Positions 46,739 to 56,200 of a DNA stretch of 64,000 bases are shown piece by piece. Origin of the DNA: Psychrosphaera sp. F3M07 (GTDB lineage Bacteria > Pseudomonadota > Gammaproteobacteria > Enterobacterales > Alteromonadaceae). The position numbers and the translations under genes were made by a program. The notes under the pieces were generated by a model. The model was not told the origin of the DNA and searched no databases. It saw only the letters and a list, made by a program, of their open reading frames with translations. Within the stretch, counting starts at the first letter, position 1. Every line of letters starts with the position of its first letter. The stretch is taken from the NCBI RefSeq assembly GCF_018860345.1, contig NZ_JAHKPJ010000002.1:73024-137023 (forward strand). The letters run 5' to 3'.

Positions 46739-47961
46739 GTCGAGTAATTATATTAGTAGCCGACGGTTTAGGTGTCGGCAGTAGCGCAGATGCAGAAAAG
46801 TTTGGCGATGTCGGAGCCAACACCTTTTTTCATATATATGAAAAAATGAAACAATTAACATTAAGTGGTCAAGGTCATGACTTACATTTGCCTAATTTAG
46901 CTAAATTAGGCTTGTTAGCGGCTTGTGAAGAAGCTAATGGCGTAACCATGGAGTTAGATTGCAAAACCGATCCAATAGCCGCTTATGGATATATGCAAGA
47001 GATCTCAACAGGGAAAGACACGCCAAGTGGCCATTGGGAAATGGCAGGGGTTCCTGTACTTTTTGATTGGGGATATTTCACTGAAAAAACCAATAGTTTC
47101 CCAGAGGAACTAATCAAAGAGTTAGTTGAAAAAACAGGTGTTGCAGGCATATTAGGTAATTGTCATGCGCCGGGTACGGACATTTTAATCAAACATGGTG
47201 AACAACACATAAAAGATAAAATGCCTATTTGTTATACGTCTGCGGATAGTGTATTTCAAATAGCGGCTCATGAAGAGCACTTTGGCTTACAACGTTTATA
47301 CGACTTTTGTGAAGTCGCTCGCGAGTTATTAGACAAATACAATATTGGCCGTGTTATCGCACGTCCATTTTTGGGTGAGACACCTAGTGAGTTTAAACGT
47401 ACAGGTAACCGTCGTGATTTATCAGTGTTACCACCTAGTCCAACTATGTTAGACAAGTTAGTCGCTAATGGTGGTTCAGTCACTAGTATTGGTAAAATTG
47501 CTGATATTTATGCACATCAAGGGATCAGTGAAAGCATCAAAGCAACAGGATTAGAGCAGTTAATTGATACCACGATTGCACAAATGCAAAAGCCAGGAAC
47601 CAATCAGATTATATTCACTAACTTAGTCAATTTTGACCAAGACTTTGGGCATAGACGTGATATACCGGGCTATGCGGAAGCGTTAGAGTATTTTGATACC
47701 CGTTTAGCAGAAATCATAGATAACTTACATGACGACGACATTTTAATGATCACTGCCGATCATGGTTGTGATCCGAGTTGGGTAGGCACAGATCATACAA
47801 GAGAATATGTGCCTATGTTGGCTTATCAGAAAAATATGCAGCCAGTGAACTTAGGTAAACGTGATACTTTTGCTGATATGGGGCAAACCATAGCGGATAT
47901 CTTTAATTTACCTGCAATGGAATACGGTCAATCATTTTTAAAGCTGCTTGTTATTAAATAG
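46735..47961 (+). CDS. deoB: Phosphopentomutase
   Basis: Interconverts (deoxy)ribose 1- and 5-phosphates for nucleoside salvage, in the cytosol. The 408 residues belong to the alkaline-phosphatase-like metalloenzymes. Motifs are VADGLGVG (metal site), GDVGANTFFHI, GKDTPSGHWE, NFDQDFGHRRDIPGY, and the late metal site ADHGCDP with TDHTREYVPML. It is usually in the deo operon with deoC/A/D; here it overlaps zapC and no other deo gene is in view. Confidence 0.95.
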   Translation: MSRVIILVADGLGVGSSADAEKFGDVGANTFFHIYEKMKQLTLSGQGHDLHLPNLAKLGLLAACEEANGVTMELDCKTDPIAAYGYMQEISTGKDTPSGHWEMAGVPVLFDWGYFTEKTNSFPEELIKELVEKTGVAGILGNCHAPGTDILIKHGEQHIKDKMPICYTSADSVFQIAAHEEHFGLQRLYDFCEVARELLDKYNIGRVIARPFLGETPSEFKRTGNRRDLSVLPPSPTMLDKLVANGGSVTSIGKIADIYAHQGISESIKATGLEQLIDTTIAQMQKPGTNQIIFTNLVNFDQDFGHRRDIPGYAEALEYFDTRLAEIIDNLHDDDILMITADHGCDPSWVGTDHTREYVPMLAYQKNMQPVNLGKRDTFADMGQTIADIFNLPAMEYGQSFLKLLVIK

Positions 47962-48126
47962 CTGAAAAATACTTTAATTAGTTATAAACATAAAAAAACC
48001 TTAGTCAGTAATTAAGCCGATACGGTTACGTGGATCTAGTCCTTATCTCGGTGTTACACAAATAGATAGAATCAAGGGCGTTTATTGAGTAAAGTCAACT
48101 GTATAACTTAAGAGGGAATATAATTT

Positions 48127-50466
48127 ATGGCATTCAACCTAACCAGAATGACTGTTTACGCTTTGATTAGCGCTATGGAAGAAGATTTAAGAAATGTTAT
48201 AAAAGCCCATATGGGTGAACTGACAATTGAGGATGGCTCTTTTAATCAAGAATTAATTACAAAATCAAAAGGCCGTCTTGAAAAAGATATTGGTCTATTA
48301 TTTGGTGATATAGAAACTACTGAGTTGATTGATTATTGGGATTTGGGCGATACTTTTCAAACAATAAATGCTAACCCAAAAAAGTTTCCAAAACATATTT
48401 CTAACCAAGTAAAATCTTTAACAAGAAAGTTTGAAATACTCGTTCCAATTAGAAATCGAGTAATGCATATCCGCCCATTAAGTTTTGAAGATTTGCCATT
48501 TGTCTCTGAGTTATGTGAAAAACTAACTACTGAAGATCGTACATTTTGGAATGCAACAAGTGAAACTTTAACTCTATTGAAGGATGATCCTAGTTATGTC
48601 CTAGCTATGGATATAAAGGCATATGATGACGATTCTTCAATTAGCCATAATCTCCCTTTACCAGACTTCGATGAAACTGGTCTAATTGGTCGAGATGAAG
48701 TAGTACAGCAAGTTAAACAGCTATGTTTAGGCAGTTTCCCAGTAATTTCAATAGTAGGTGAAGGTGGCATAGGCAAAACAGCTTTAGCGCTTAAAGTAGC
48801 ATATGAGTTACTAGAAGAACCAGATTCACCATTCGATGCTATTGTCTGGGTAACTTCTAAGACTACACAAATAACTGTCAATGAAATTATTGATATAAAA
48901 GGTGCAATTAATGACTCTCTAGGTGTTATTCAAGAAATCTCAGATAACGTCATAGGTAAAGGGGCATCTCAAGATCTTTCAGAAATAAATGAATATCTAT
49001 CTGCTTTTAAAATCGTTTTATTTATTGATAATTTGGAAACGATTTTAGATGATAACATTCGAAACTTTGTTGGCTCGTTACCTAACGGTAGTAAAATAGT
49101 TATCACATCAAGAATTGGTCTTGGCGCTTTTGAGTATCCAATAAAATTGCAAGGTATTGAAGAATCTTATGCATCACAGTTTTTAAGATCATTAGCAAAG
49201 TTGAGGAATGTAAACTCTCTTTCAAAATTAGACGAAAAAATATTAAGGCAATATGTTAATCGAATGCACCTAAATCCTAGTTACATTAAGTGGTTCGTCA
49301 GCTCGATTCAGGCTGGAGCTGCTCCGGAAGTAGCTTTACAAAACTCAAATCTATTTCTAGAGTTTTGTATGTCAAATGTATATGAATATTTGTCAGAAGA
49401 TGCTCGAAATTTAACTACCGCCTTACAATGTGCTCCGGGATACCGAGATCTACCCGAACTTAGTTATTTGACAGGATTTGAGTCGTTAAGAATACAAAAA
49501 GCTATCCAAGAGTTGATGTCTACAAACATGTTGACTGAGGCTTCAAAAGTTAATGGCTCTAGTGTTAAGAATACATACCAAATATCTGAACTAGCTAGGG
49601 CTTATTTAAATAAACAACATAAGCCATCACAAACATTTCAAAAAAGCATACAACAAAAGCGAAACAAGCTAAATTCCCTGTTTGAACAGCAAATGTCTAA
49701 CAGAATAAATAATAAATACCACATGTCTAATATAAAGTTCAGAGACAAATCGGATCGGATAGTTGTTAAGATGCTTCACGATGCTATTAAGTATTTGAAT
49801 GATGGAAAACATGATAGAGCATATGAGGTTCTTCAGGAAGCACACAGGCTATCGCCTGAGTACTTTGAAGTTGCAAGAGTATTTGCTTATTTTTATCAAA
49901 AAAGTGGTAATTGGAACGATGCTCGTGAGCAATATGAGCTTGCAATAGTTTTATCACCAGATACTCCTCAGCTCCATTATTGGTTTGGTAAATTTCTATT
50001 ACACCAAGAAGAAAATGTTGACGATGCACTGACCCATTTCAAAATAGCATATGATCTAGACTCAGTCGCAGGATATGTTGCTATGTCACTAGCGCGATGC
50101 TACATGTTCAAACATGAATTTGATAAGTCTAGGGATGTATTAAAAGAGATTGAAAAAACAATTTCTCAGACGGATGAACACCTTATGAAAATGTTTCTAG
50201 ATACAGGAATCCAGATTTACTATCGGATAGCAGACGATTTGGCTGGTGCAAATGAATATGTAAAAGCACTATCTTCGTTGTGTGATATGAGAAAAGCATT
50301 TGATCTTTTACCTTCACACTTCAAAGATAAGCATATGAGACAAAAATTAGGTAAATGTCGCTATACTTACTCAAGGGTTTCTAGGGCTTTATCAAATCCA
50401 GATTATGAATCTGATTTAGCAGAACTTAAAACTTGGTTTGAAAATGAAGCTATTGACTTTAGTTAA
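48127..50466 (+). CDS. HEPN - NB-ARC/STAND ATPase - TPR protein, candidate anti-phage sensor
   Basis: A 779-residue cytosolic protein with three parts. Residues 1-135 look like a Swt1-type HEPN domain with the RNase motif R-x4-H as Arg109-Asn110...His114 (IRNRVMHIRP). Residues 185-440 are a STAND/NB-ARC ATPase: GLIGRDE at its start, Walker A GEGGIGKT (211-218), Walker B KIVLFIDNLE (Asp301), and GSKIVITSR (321-329). Residues 545-700 form TPR-like helical repeats as in SPEYFEVARVFAYFYQ. This layout (effector, switch, sensor) is that of known Avs/bNLR defence proteins, so abortive-infection-type RNA cleavage on phage detection is a reasonable guess. It has a good ribosome-binding site, stands alone, and uses more AGA/AGG codons than its neighbours, suggesting transfer. 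Confidence 0.8.
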   Translation: MAFNLTRMTVYALISAMEEDLRNVIKAHMGELTIEDGSFNQELITKSKGRLEKDIGLLFGDIETTELIDYWDLGDTFQTINANPKKFPKHISNQVKSLTRKFEILVPIRNRVMHIRPLSFEDLPFVSELCEKLTTEDRTFWNATSETLTLLKDDPSYVLAMDIKAYDDDSSISHNLPLPDFDETGLIGRDEVVQQVKQLCLGSFPVISIVGEGGIGKTALALKVAYELLEEPDSPFDAIVWVTSKTTQITVNEIIDIKGAINDSLGVIQEISDNVIGKGASQDLSEINEYLSAFKIVLFIDNLETILDDNIRNFVGSLPNGSKIVITSRIGLGAFEYPIKLQGIEESYASQFLRSLAKLRNVNSLSKLDEKILRQYVNRMHLNPSYIKWFVSSIQAGAAPEVALQNSNLFLEFCMSNVYEYLSEDARNLTTALQCAPGYRDLPELSYLTGFESLRIQKAIQELMSTNMLTEASKVNGSSVKNTYQISELARAYLNKQHKPSQTFQKSIQQKRNKLNSLFEQQMSNRINNKYHMSNIKFRDKSDRIVVKMLHDAIKYLNDGKHDRAYEVLQEAHRLSPEYFEVARVFAYFYQKSGNWNDAREQYELAIVLSPDTPQLHYWFGKFLLHQEENVDDALTHFKIAYDLDSVAGYVAMSLARCYMFKHEFDKSRDVLKEIEKTISQTDEHLMKMFLDTGIQIYYRIADDLAGANEYVKALSSLCDMRKAFDLLPSHFKDKHMRQKLGKCRYTYSRVSRALSNPDYESDLAELKTWFENEAIDFS

Positions 50467-50954
50467 TTGTATTTGTTGAAGATAAATTAACTTTTCAATA
50501 TCAACGACACCTCTTGCTAAACATACTCTCATAGCTGGGGTGTCATTATACTTTTCAGATAATTGGCATTAATTATAAAAGACACGAAAAATATCTCTTA
50601 TATTCTGGTACATTTCTGGATTATAGGGACTGTCTCCATTCCATAATCTACATTGATTAGAGCCTGATTGAAAAGGTCTCTCAAACATATTAACTCTACG
50701 CCTGATTTACATGAAAACCTGTTTATGGCGTGTAGAGAACTTTTTCGATAGAGATTTGCTTGATGCTCTAAATCATGGCGGTCATTATTAGTAAACGATG
50801 AAATACGTTCGTCCGGCTCACTCATCGAAAGCATTGGATTTTTTTACCCAGCATCAACTGATTTAGGAGGAATATAAGGGGGAGTTCATATTCTTTACAA
50901 TCACATCATTTACTACTCGATAAAACTCTTGAGAAGTTGATGTTGAATACAAAT
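50467..50954. other. Gene-poor, apparently decayed stretch
   Basis: About 490 bp after the STAND gene holds no confident gene. One minus-strand frame (50598-50834, 78 aa) is open but unrecognised. The opposite strand shows short broken frames interrupted by stops. It may be a scar of a lost accessory gene. Confidence 0.45.
50598..50834 (-). CDS. Doubtful 78-aa reading frame
   Basis: An ATG-started frame (MLSMSEPDERISSFTNNDRH...) with a possible GGG-containing leader. It has several charged and cysteine residues but no motif I can place; it could be a remnant of a larger gene, or chance. It lies in a gene-poor stretch beside the defence-like gene. Confidence 0.25.
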   Translation of the reverse strand: MLSMSEPDERISSFTNNDRHDLEHQANLYRKSSLHAINRFSCKSGVELICLRDLFNQALINVDYGMETVPIIQKCTRI

Positions 50955-51455
50955 TTAAGCTTCAGCTAATAAATTAAGTTCTAGCTGATAATCATCCATA
51001 ACATAACCACCACCTATGTCCGCACACAACTCTTTCACTTTAGTAAAGCCTATTTTGTAATAAGCATTGATAGAGCCATGATTGTATTTATTAACGGTTA
51101 AATACACTTTGCTTTTATGATGATCTCGCGCGGTTTGGATAATAAAGTTAGTAGCTAATTTTCCTAATCCTTGTCCTCGTTCAGAACTTAATAGGTATAA
51201 TTTACTTAAAAATAAATCCGACTCTTGTAATTGAAAACCGCAATAACCTACAGGTTTACCATTATGGATGATCAAGTAAAAATGGTAATTCTGATCGGCA
51301 ATTTGTTTACTAATCTCAGCTTTGGAATGGAAGTGAGTTAACATGTAATCAACTTGTTCTGAGCCTATGATTGGCGTGTAATGTTCAGTCCAAATAATGT
51401 GGGCTAACTCAACCACTTGATCAATATCTTGTTGGTGTATGACTGGTTTAAACAT
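50955..51455 (-). CDS. GNAT-family N-acetyltransferase
   Basis: A 166-residue acetyl-CoA-dependent acetyltransferase. The acceptor could be a small amine, an amino acid or a protein. The start is the ATG at 51455 (MFKPVIHQQ), 13 bp after the previous gene; the frame extends upstream inside it. The GNAT core is visible: VGYCGFQLQESDLFLSKLYL (motif region), the acetyl-CoA loop SERGQGLGKLATNFI, and NKYNHGSINAYYKIGF near the end. It is the last gene of the mfd-csiV unit. Confidence 0.9.
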   Translation of the reverse strand: MFKPVIHQQDIDQVVELAHIIWTEHYTPIIGSEQVDYMLTHFHSKAEISKQIADQNYHFYLIIHNGKPVGYCGFQLQESDLFLSKLYLLSSERGQGLGKLATNFIIQTARDHHKSKVYLTVNKYNHGSINAYYKIGFTKVKELCADIGGGYVMDDYQLELNLLAEA

Positions 51456-51468
51456 GGTCACTCTAAAA

Positions 51469-51888
51469 TTAAATAGCTGGTAAATGGTAATAAGTCGCGA
51501 GTACATTTGCACAAGCGGCTAATTTTAATTGAAAGGTATTTTCGACTTGAGAGCTGTCTTTCATCGCGACATTTAACTCGTCGTTAGAGAACATAATCAT
51601 GCAAATGAAACTCTGTTTGGACATATCGTGATTATAGATCGCGGTTAATCCTGGCAAATTAATAGGGATCCAGTTTTTGTCGCTATCGACTTGCAAATCT
51701 AAAAATTGGTTTTCTGGCAAAATAGTAAAGTTCATGTTTACCACTAAACTCTCATCCCCATACCAATTAGCACCTAAGGCTTTAAAGTTAAGCCAAGCTT
51801 CTAACTTACTGATCAAGAACTGAGAGTTCTTATCGTTGGCTTCAAATAAACCTTTGGTGGTTAAGGTGATAGGTAAGTCGGTATCCAT
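51469..51888 (-). CDS. Hypothetical 139-residue protein
   Basis: A 139-residue soluble protein without a signal peptide. It has beta-rich stretches with Trp-containing turns (NFKALGANWYGDES) and a helical C-terminus with two cysteines apart (SFICMIMF; AACANVLATYYHL). No family is recognised. It sits between csiV and the GNAT gene with short gaps (about 41 and 13 bp), so it is co-transcribed with them. Confidence 0.7.
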   Translation of the reverse strand: MDTDLPITLTTKGLFEANDKNSQFLISKLEAWLNFKALGANWYGDESLVVNMNFTILPENQFLDLQVDSDKNWIPINLPGLTAIYNHDMSKQSFICMIMFSNDELNVAMKDSSQVENTFQLKLAACANVLATYYHLPAI

Positions 51889-51929
51889 AAGCTTCCTAAA
51901 TGTTAGATAGTCGTTTTATAAAGTGGTGA

Positions 51930-53240
51930 TTAATGACGATATTTACGAATTTGGATCAATATGCCCATTTTGGGGTGATCTAAATAATGAAGATCCCCTG
52001 AATAAGATTTTCGAGTTTGTTTGAAGTTGTAATTTTTTAAGTAGTTAATCGTTACTAACTCTTCATTAGTAACTTGCGTCGACACATCTGTGCTCGTTTC
52101 GGCCTCGACCTTTGACATCGCTTTATCTTCAGTTAATTTCGCCAAAAACTGCTCAGGATTAATTACCTCTTGGCTTAATTCTCTGAAATTAAACTGCCCC
52201 TCTAAATACAAATAATGATCTAAGTGCACTTGAATAAAGCCATCAAGTTGCCAAGTTTCATCAGGTAATGCATTTTGTTTTGGGTAAATCAGTGAACTGT
52301 TTTTGAAATCGACCACAGCGCCTGATTGCAGTTTTTTCATAAAGTTTGTAACGTTATTTCTGACATCGTTATTTAAATCAGGTGCCACATTTTCAAGAGG
52401 CGTGGTTTCTGGTTCATCATCCATATCTTGTTTAAAGATTAATTTTTCTGAACCGTCGTATCTAAATCGTTCAGTATAATTATGCCCAGCGACTAGGTAT
52501 ACCGGACGAGATTCGCGTTTAGATAAACCCGGTTGACGCCAACCTATATGCAGCATAGGTTCCGTATTAGGATTTTTTTTCAGTTTATTAAAGTGCGACG
52601 TTAATTGTAAATTTTGTTCGGCTAACACATAAACATTATGAAAGTCATCATGATCCCCAGCCGTTACTTTGGTTGGAATAACATCAAGTGGAACTTGGCT
52701 GTTAATCGGTTTCTCAAATAAAGGCACATTGTTCACTAACTGCCAATAACCTGATAATGACTCGCTCGGCATCAAACACAGCTCATTAGTAAACTGCCAT
52801 TTGTTATTAATTAACTCTTGATAACCGCTCATTTGAGTATAAAACTCTTGTGGTGACAGTGGGGCGTCGGGGTTTATATTCGCCAGTGGATTTTTATCAT
52901 GATGACATTCTGGCAAACCCGCTAATAATAATGAGATATCAGGTTGTAATAAATCACGTACAAGATCCCATTGTCGACGTTTGGTTAATGATTTTACATT
53001 TTGTGAAAACTGTTCACGTAAGTTAACGTTATCGGTGCGCTTAAAAATGATCATTTCTACTTCAAACCAACGACCATCACGTGACTTAATGCCTTCCACA
53101 AGCTCTTCTGTTGGAACTCGTGTTGACGCGTCTTCTTGCGCCGTCAAGTTACTTGTAAATGAAAACGCAGGGGCTAAAACAGACACTAACATTAATGCCT
53201 TAATCTTTACTTTAAACGTTTCAATGTTAAACAGATCCAA
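51930..53240 (-). CDS. csiV: CsiV-family exported protein
   Basis: A 436-residue periplasmic protein that in Vibrio cholerae binds peptidoglycan and supports LpoA/PBP1a function. A signal region (about 12-34) precedes the conserved RWFEVEMIIFKRTDN segment, the hallmark of the family. A charged middle and a beta-rich C-terminal region with LEGQFNFRELS follow. The start is a TTG at 53240 with AAGGA seven nt upstream; no ATG fits the signal peptide as well. It lies 38 bp after mfd, which is consistent with the Vibrio neighbourhood. Confidence 0.85.
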   Translation of the reverse strand: MDLFNIETFKVKIKALMLVSVLAPAFSFTSNLTAQEDASTRVPTEELVEGIKSRDGRWFEVEMIIFKRTDNVNLREQFSQNVKSLTKRRQWDLVRDLLQPDISLLLAGLPECHHDKNPLANINPDAPLSPQEFYTQMSGYQELINNKWQFTNELCLMPSESLSGYWQLVNNVPLFEKPINSQVPLDVIPTKVTAGDHDDFHNVYVLAEQNLQLTSHFNKLKKNPNTEPMLHIGWRQPGLSKRESRPVYLVAGHNYTERFRYDGSEKLIFKQDMDDEPETTPLENVAPDLNNDVRNNVTNFMKKLQSGAVVDFKNSSLIYPKQNALPDETWQLDGFIQVHLDHYLYLEGQFNFRELSQEVINPEQFLAKLTEDKAMSKVEAETSTDVSTQVTNEELVTINYLKNYNFKQTRKSYSGDLHYLDHPKMGILIQIRKYRH

Positions 53241-53278
53241 GTTTACTTCCTTTACTAAAATAATTAGTCGCTGACGTG

Positions 53279-56200
53279 CTATTTTTTAAGTTTGTGCTCA
53301 AAGTCATTAAGCATCGAATTTATCAGTTTTATCCGATCCTCGGTATCTTTATTTTCCAGTACAAACTTAAGTTTGTTACCGCCATCCAGTTTATAAACAC
53401 TAGGGTGTTGCTGAATTAAACTAATGATAAATACTGGGTCAACTTTAGTGTTGTCACCAAAGGTAATACTACCACCTCGAGGTCCACCTTCAATTTTAGT
53501 AATACCTAACTTTTGCGCTCTTTGCCTAAACTCACCAACGGTAAATAAATTTTTAGCCGCATCTGGTAATAAACCAAAACGGTCGATAAGTTCCACTTTA
53601 ATTTCATTCAACTCATCCACATTAGTGCATGTAGCAATACGTTTGTATAAACTTAAACGTATGTTTACTTCGTGAATATAACTGTCTGGCAATAGAGCTG
53701 GTATGCGTAGCTCAACTTCGGTTTGCTTCGCGTTTAAGGCATCTAAGGTGAGTTCTTTGCCTTGTTTAAGGGCTTCAACGGCTTGCTCTAACATTTCCAT
53801 GTATAAAGTAAAACCAATTGTGTGTATTTGACCGGTCTGATCATCACCTAATAACTCACCAGCACCACGTATTTCTAAATCGTGTGTGGCTAAGGCAAAT
53901 CCTGCACCTAAGTCTTCTAGTGATTCAATCGCTTCCAAACGTTTAATCGCATCTTTGGTTATTGATTTAGGTGGCGGTGTTAATAAATAAGCATAGGCTT
54001 GATGATGAGAACGTCCCACACGGCCACGTAATTGGTGTAACTGCGCTAAACCTAAGCGGTCAGCACGTTCCATAATAATGGTATTGGCGGTAGGTACGTC
54101 AATGCCGGTTTCTATGATAGTTGTACACAATAATACGTTATATCGTTGATGATAGAAGTCACTCATGATGCGTTCTAAATCACGCTCTCGCATTTGACCA
54201 TGGGCCACCACAACTCTTACATCAGGCATTAACGCTTCTATATCTTTGGCGCGTTGTTCTATGGTTTCAACATTGTTATGTAAGAAGTAAACCTGACCAC
54301 CACGATTGGTTTCACGCATGATGGCTTCTTTAATTAACTCCAAATCGTATTTACGGACAAAGGTTTTAACCGCAAGACGTTTTGCTGGAGGTGTTGCAAT
54401 AATAGATAAGTCTCGCATGCCACTCATGGCCATGTTTAACGTTCTTGGAATCGGCGTAGCGGTCAGCGTTAATATATCTACATCAGCACGCAGTTTTTTA
54501 ATCGCTTCTTTTTGTTTCACCCCAAATCGGTGTTCTTCATCTATGATCAGTAAACCTAAATCTTTAAACTTAATGTTGTCTTGTATTAATTTATGTGTGC
54601 CAACGACTATATCGACTTTACCGTCTTTTAACTGCTCTAAAATTTCAGTTTGCTGTTTGGCTGACTTAAATCTGGATAATACTTCGACTTTCACTGGCCA
54701 GTCGGCAAATCGGTCGGAAAAGTTTTCATAATGTTGTTGTGCTAATAATGTGGTTGGCACTAATACCGCCACTTGTTTACCGTCATTAACTGCAACGTAA
54801 GCTGCTCGCATTGCCACTTCAGTTTTACCAAAACCAACATCACCACAAACCAGTCTATCCATAGCATTTTTAGATTTCATGTCGTTGATAACTGCGTTGA
54901 TGGCACTTTGTTGATCGTCGGTTTCTTCAAAAGGGAAAGAGGCCGAAAATTGACGATACCCATCACGATCTAAGCTGTATTGATAACCCGGTTTTGCTGC
55001 ACGCTGAGCATAAATATCCAATAACTCAGCGGCCACATCTTTGATTTTTTCTGCGGCTTTTTTACGGGCTTTTTCCCAGGCATCTGAGCCTAGTTTATTC
55101 AACGGAGCCGATTCGGTATCGCCGCCAGAATAGCGACTTAATAAATGTAGATTGCCTACCGGAACATATAACTTAGCTTCATTCGCGTATTCTATGGTGA
55201 CAAACTCACTGGCCATGCCGCCTGCATCTATAGTTTGTAACCCAAGGTAACGTCCTACCCCATGCTCAATATGTACGATAGCTTGGCCCAGTTTTAACTC
55301 AGCTAGGTTTCTGACTAATGCATCAGTAGATATATTCTTCTGGCGTTTATTACGGTTACGCTGGCTTACACGGCCGCCTAATAATTCTGTTTCCGTTATA
55401 AAGGTAATCGGTACTGAATTATTTTCGACTAACGCCAGCATTTTAAAGCTGTGTTCTAACGAGGTAATTACAATGCCAATATCAGAATTAGACTGGATAA
55501 AGTCGCTGATAGTTGGGTGTTGTGTGGGTTTTAATTGTGCTTGTTTTAACAGTTCTAATAAGGTTTCACGTCGTCCTGGAGATTCAACGTTAAATATAAT
55601 GCGACCTTGTTGTTCTTTTTGTTCTAACACATAGGCGATTATTTTATTAAATGGTGATTTTAATTGGCTATCAATAACAATGTCAGGAACGGCTTCGGTA
55701 TTGGCATTGAACTTCCCGGCACCAGCTGGTAATACACCTTTTTCAAGTTTGATCGATGGCCAATTATTGAATTGACCAAATACTTTATTGATCTCCAAAA
55801 ATAACTGACTTGGTGGTAATAGGGGACGTAACGAATCAACATTTAAATTGTTATATCTGTGTTCGATATCGGCAAGGAAATGTTCCGCTTGTTGTTTGAT
55901 ATCACCCACTTGGATGATTTGACTGTTAGTTGGGAAATAATCAAACAAGGTTGCCACTGAGTCAAAAAACAGCGGTAAGTAATATTCAATCCCGGCAGGG
56001 AAACTGCCTTCGGTGACTAACTTATATAAACTGTCTTTTTCGTTTCTAACGGTAAAGGCTTCGCGGTAATTATTTCTAAATAACTCTATGCCTTTACTAT
56101 CTAAAGGAAACTCATGAGCTGGCAGTAAGTTTATCGAATCGACTTTATCTTTACTGCGCTGAGATTCAGGATCAAAGTACCTGATGGTATCTATTTCATC

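Noticed and set aside
50598-50834. Transposase fragment
   Set aside because: No DDE, HTH or inverted-repeat ends were recognised; the frame is listed only as doubtful.
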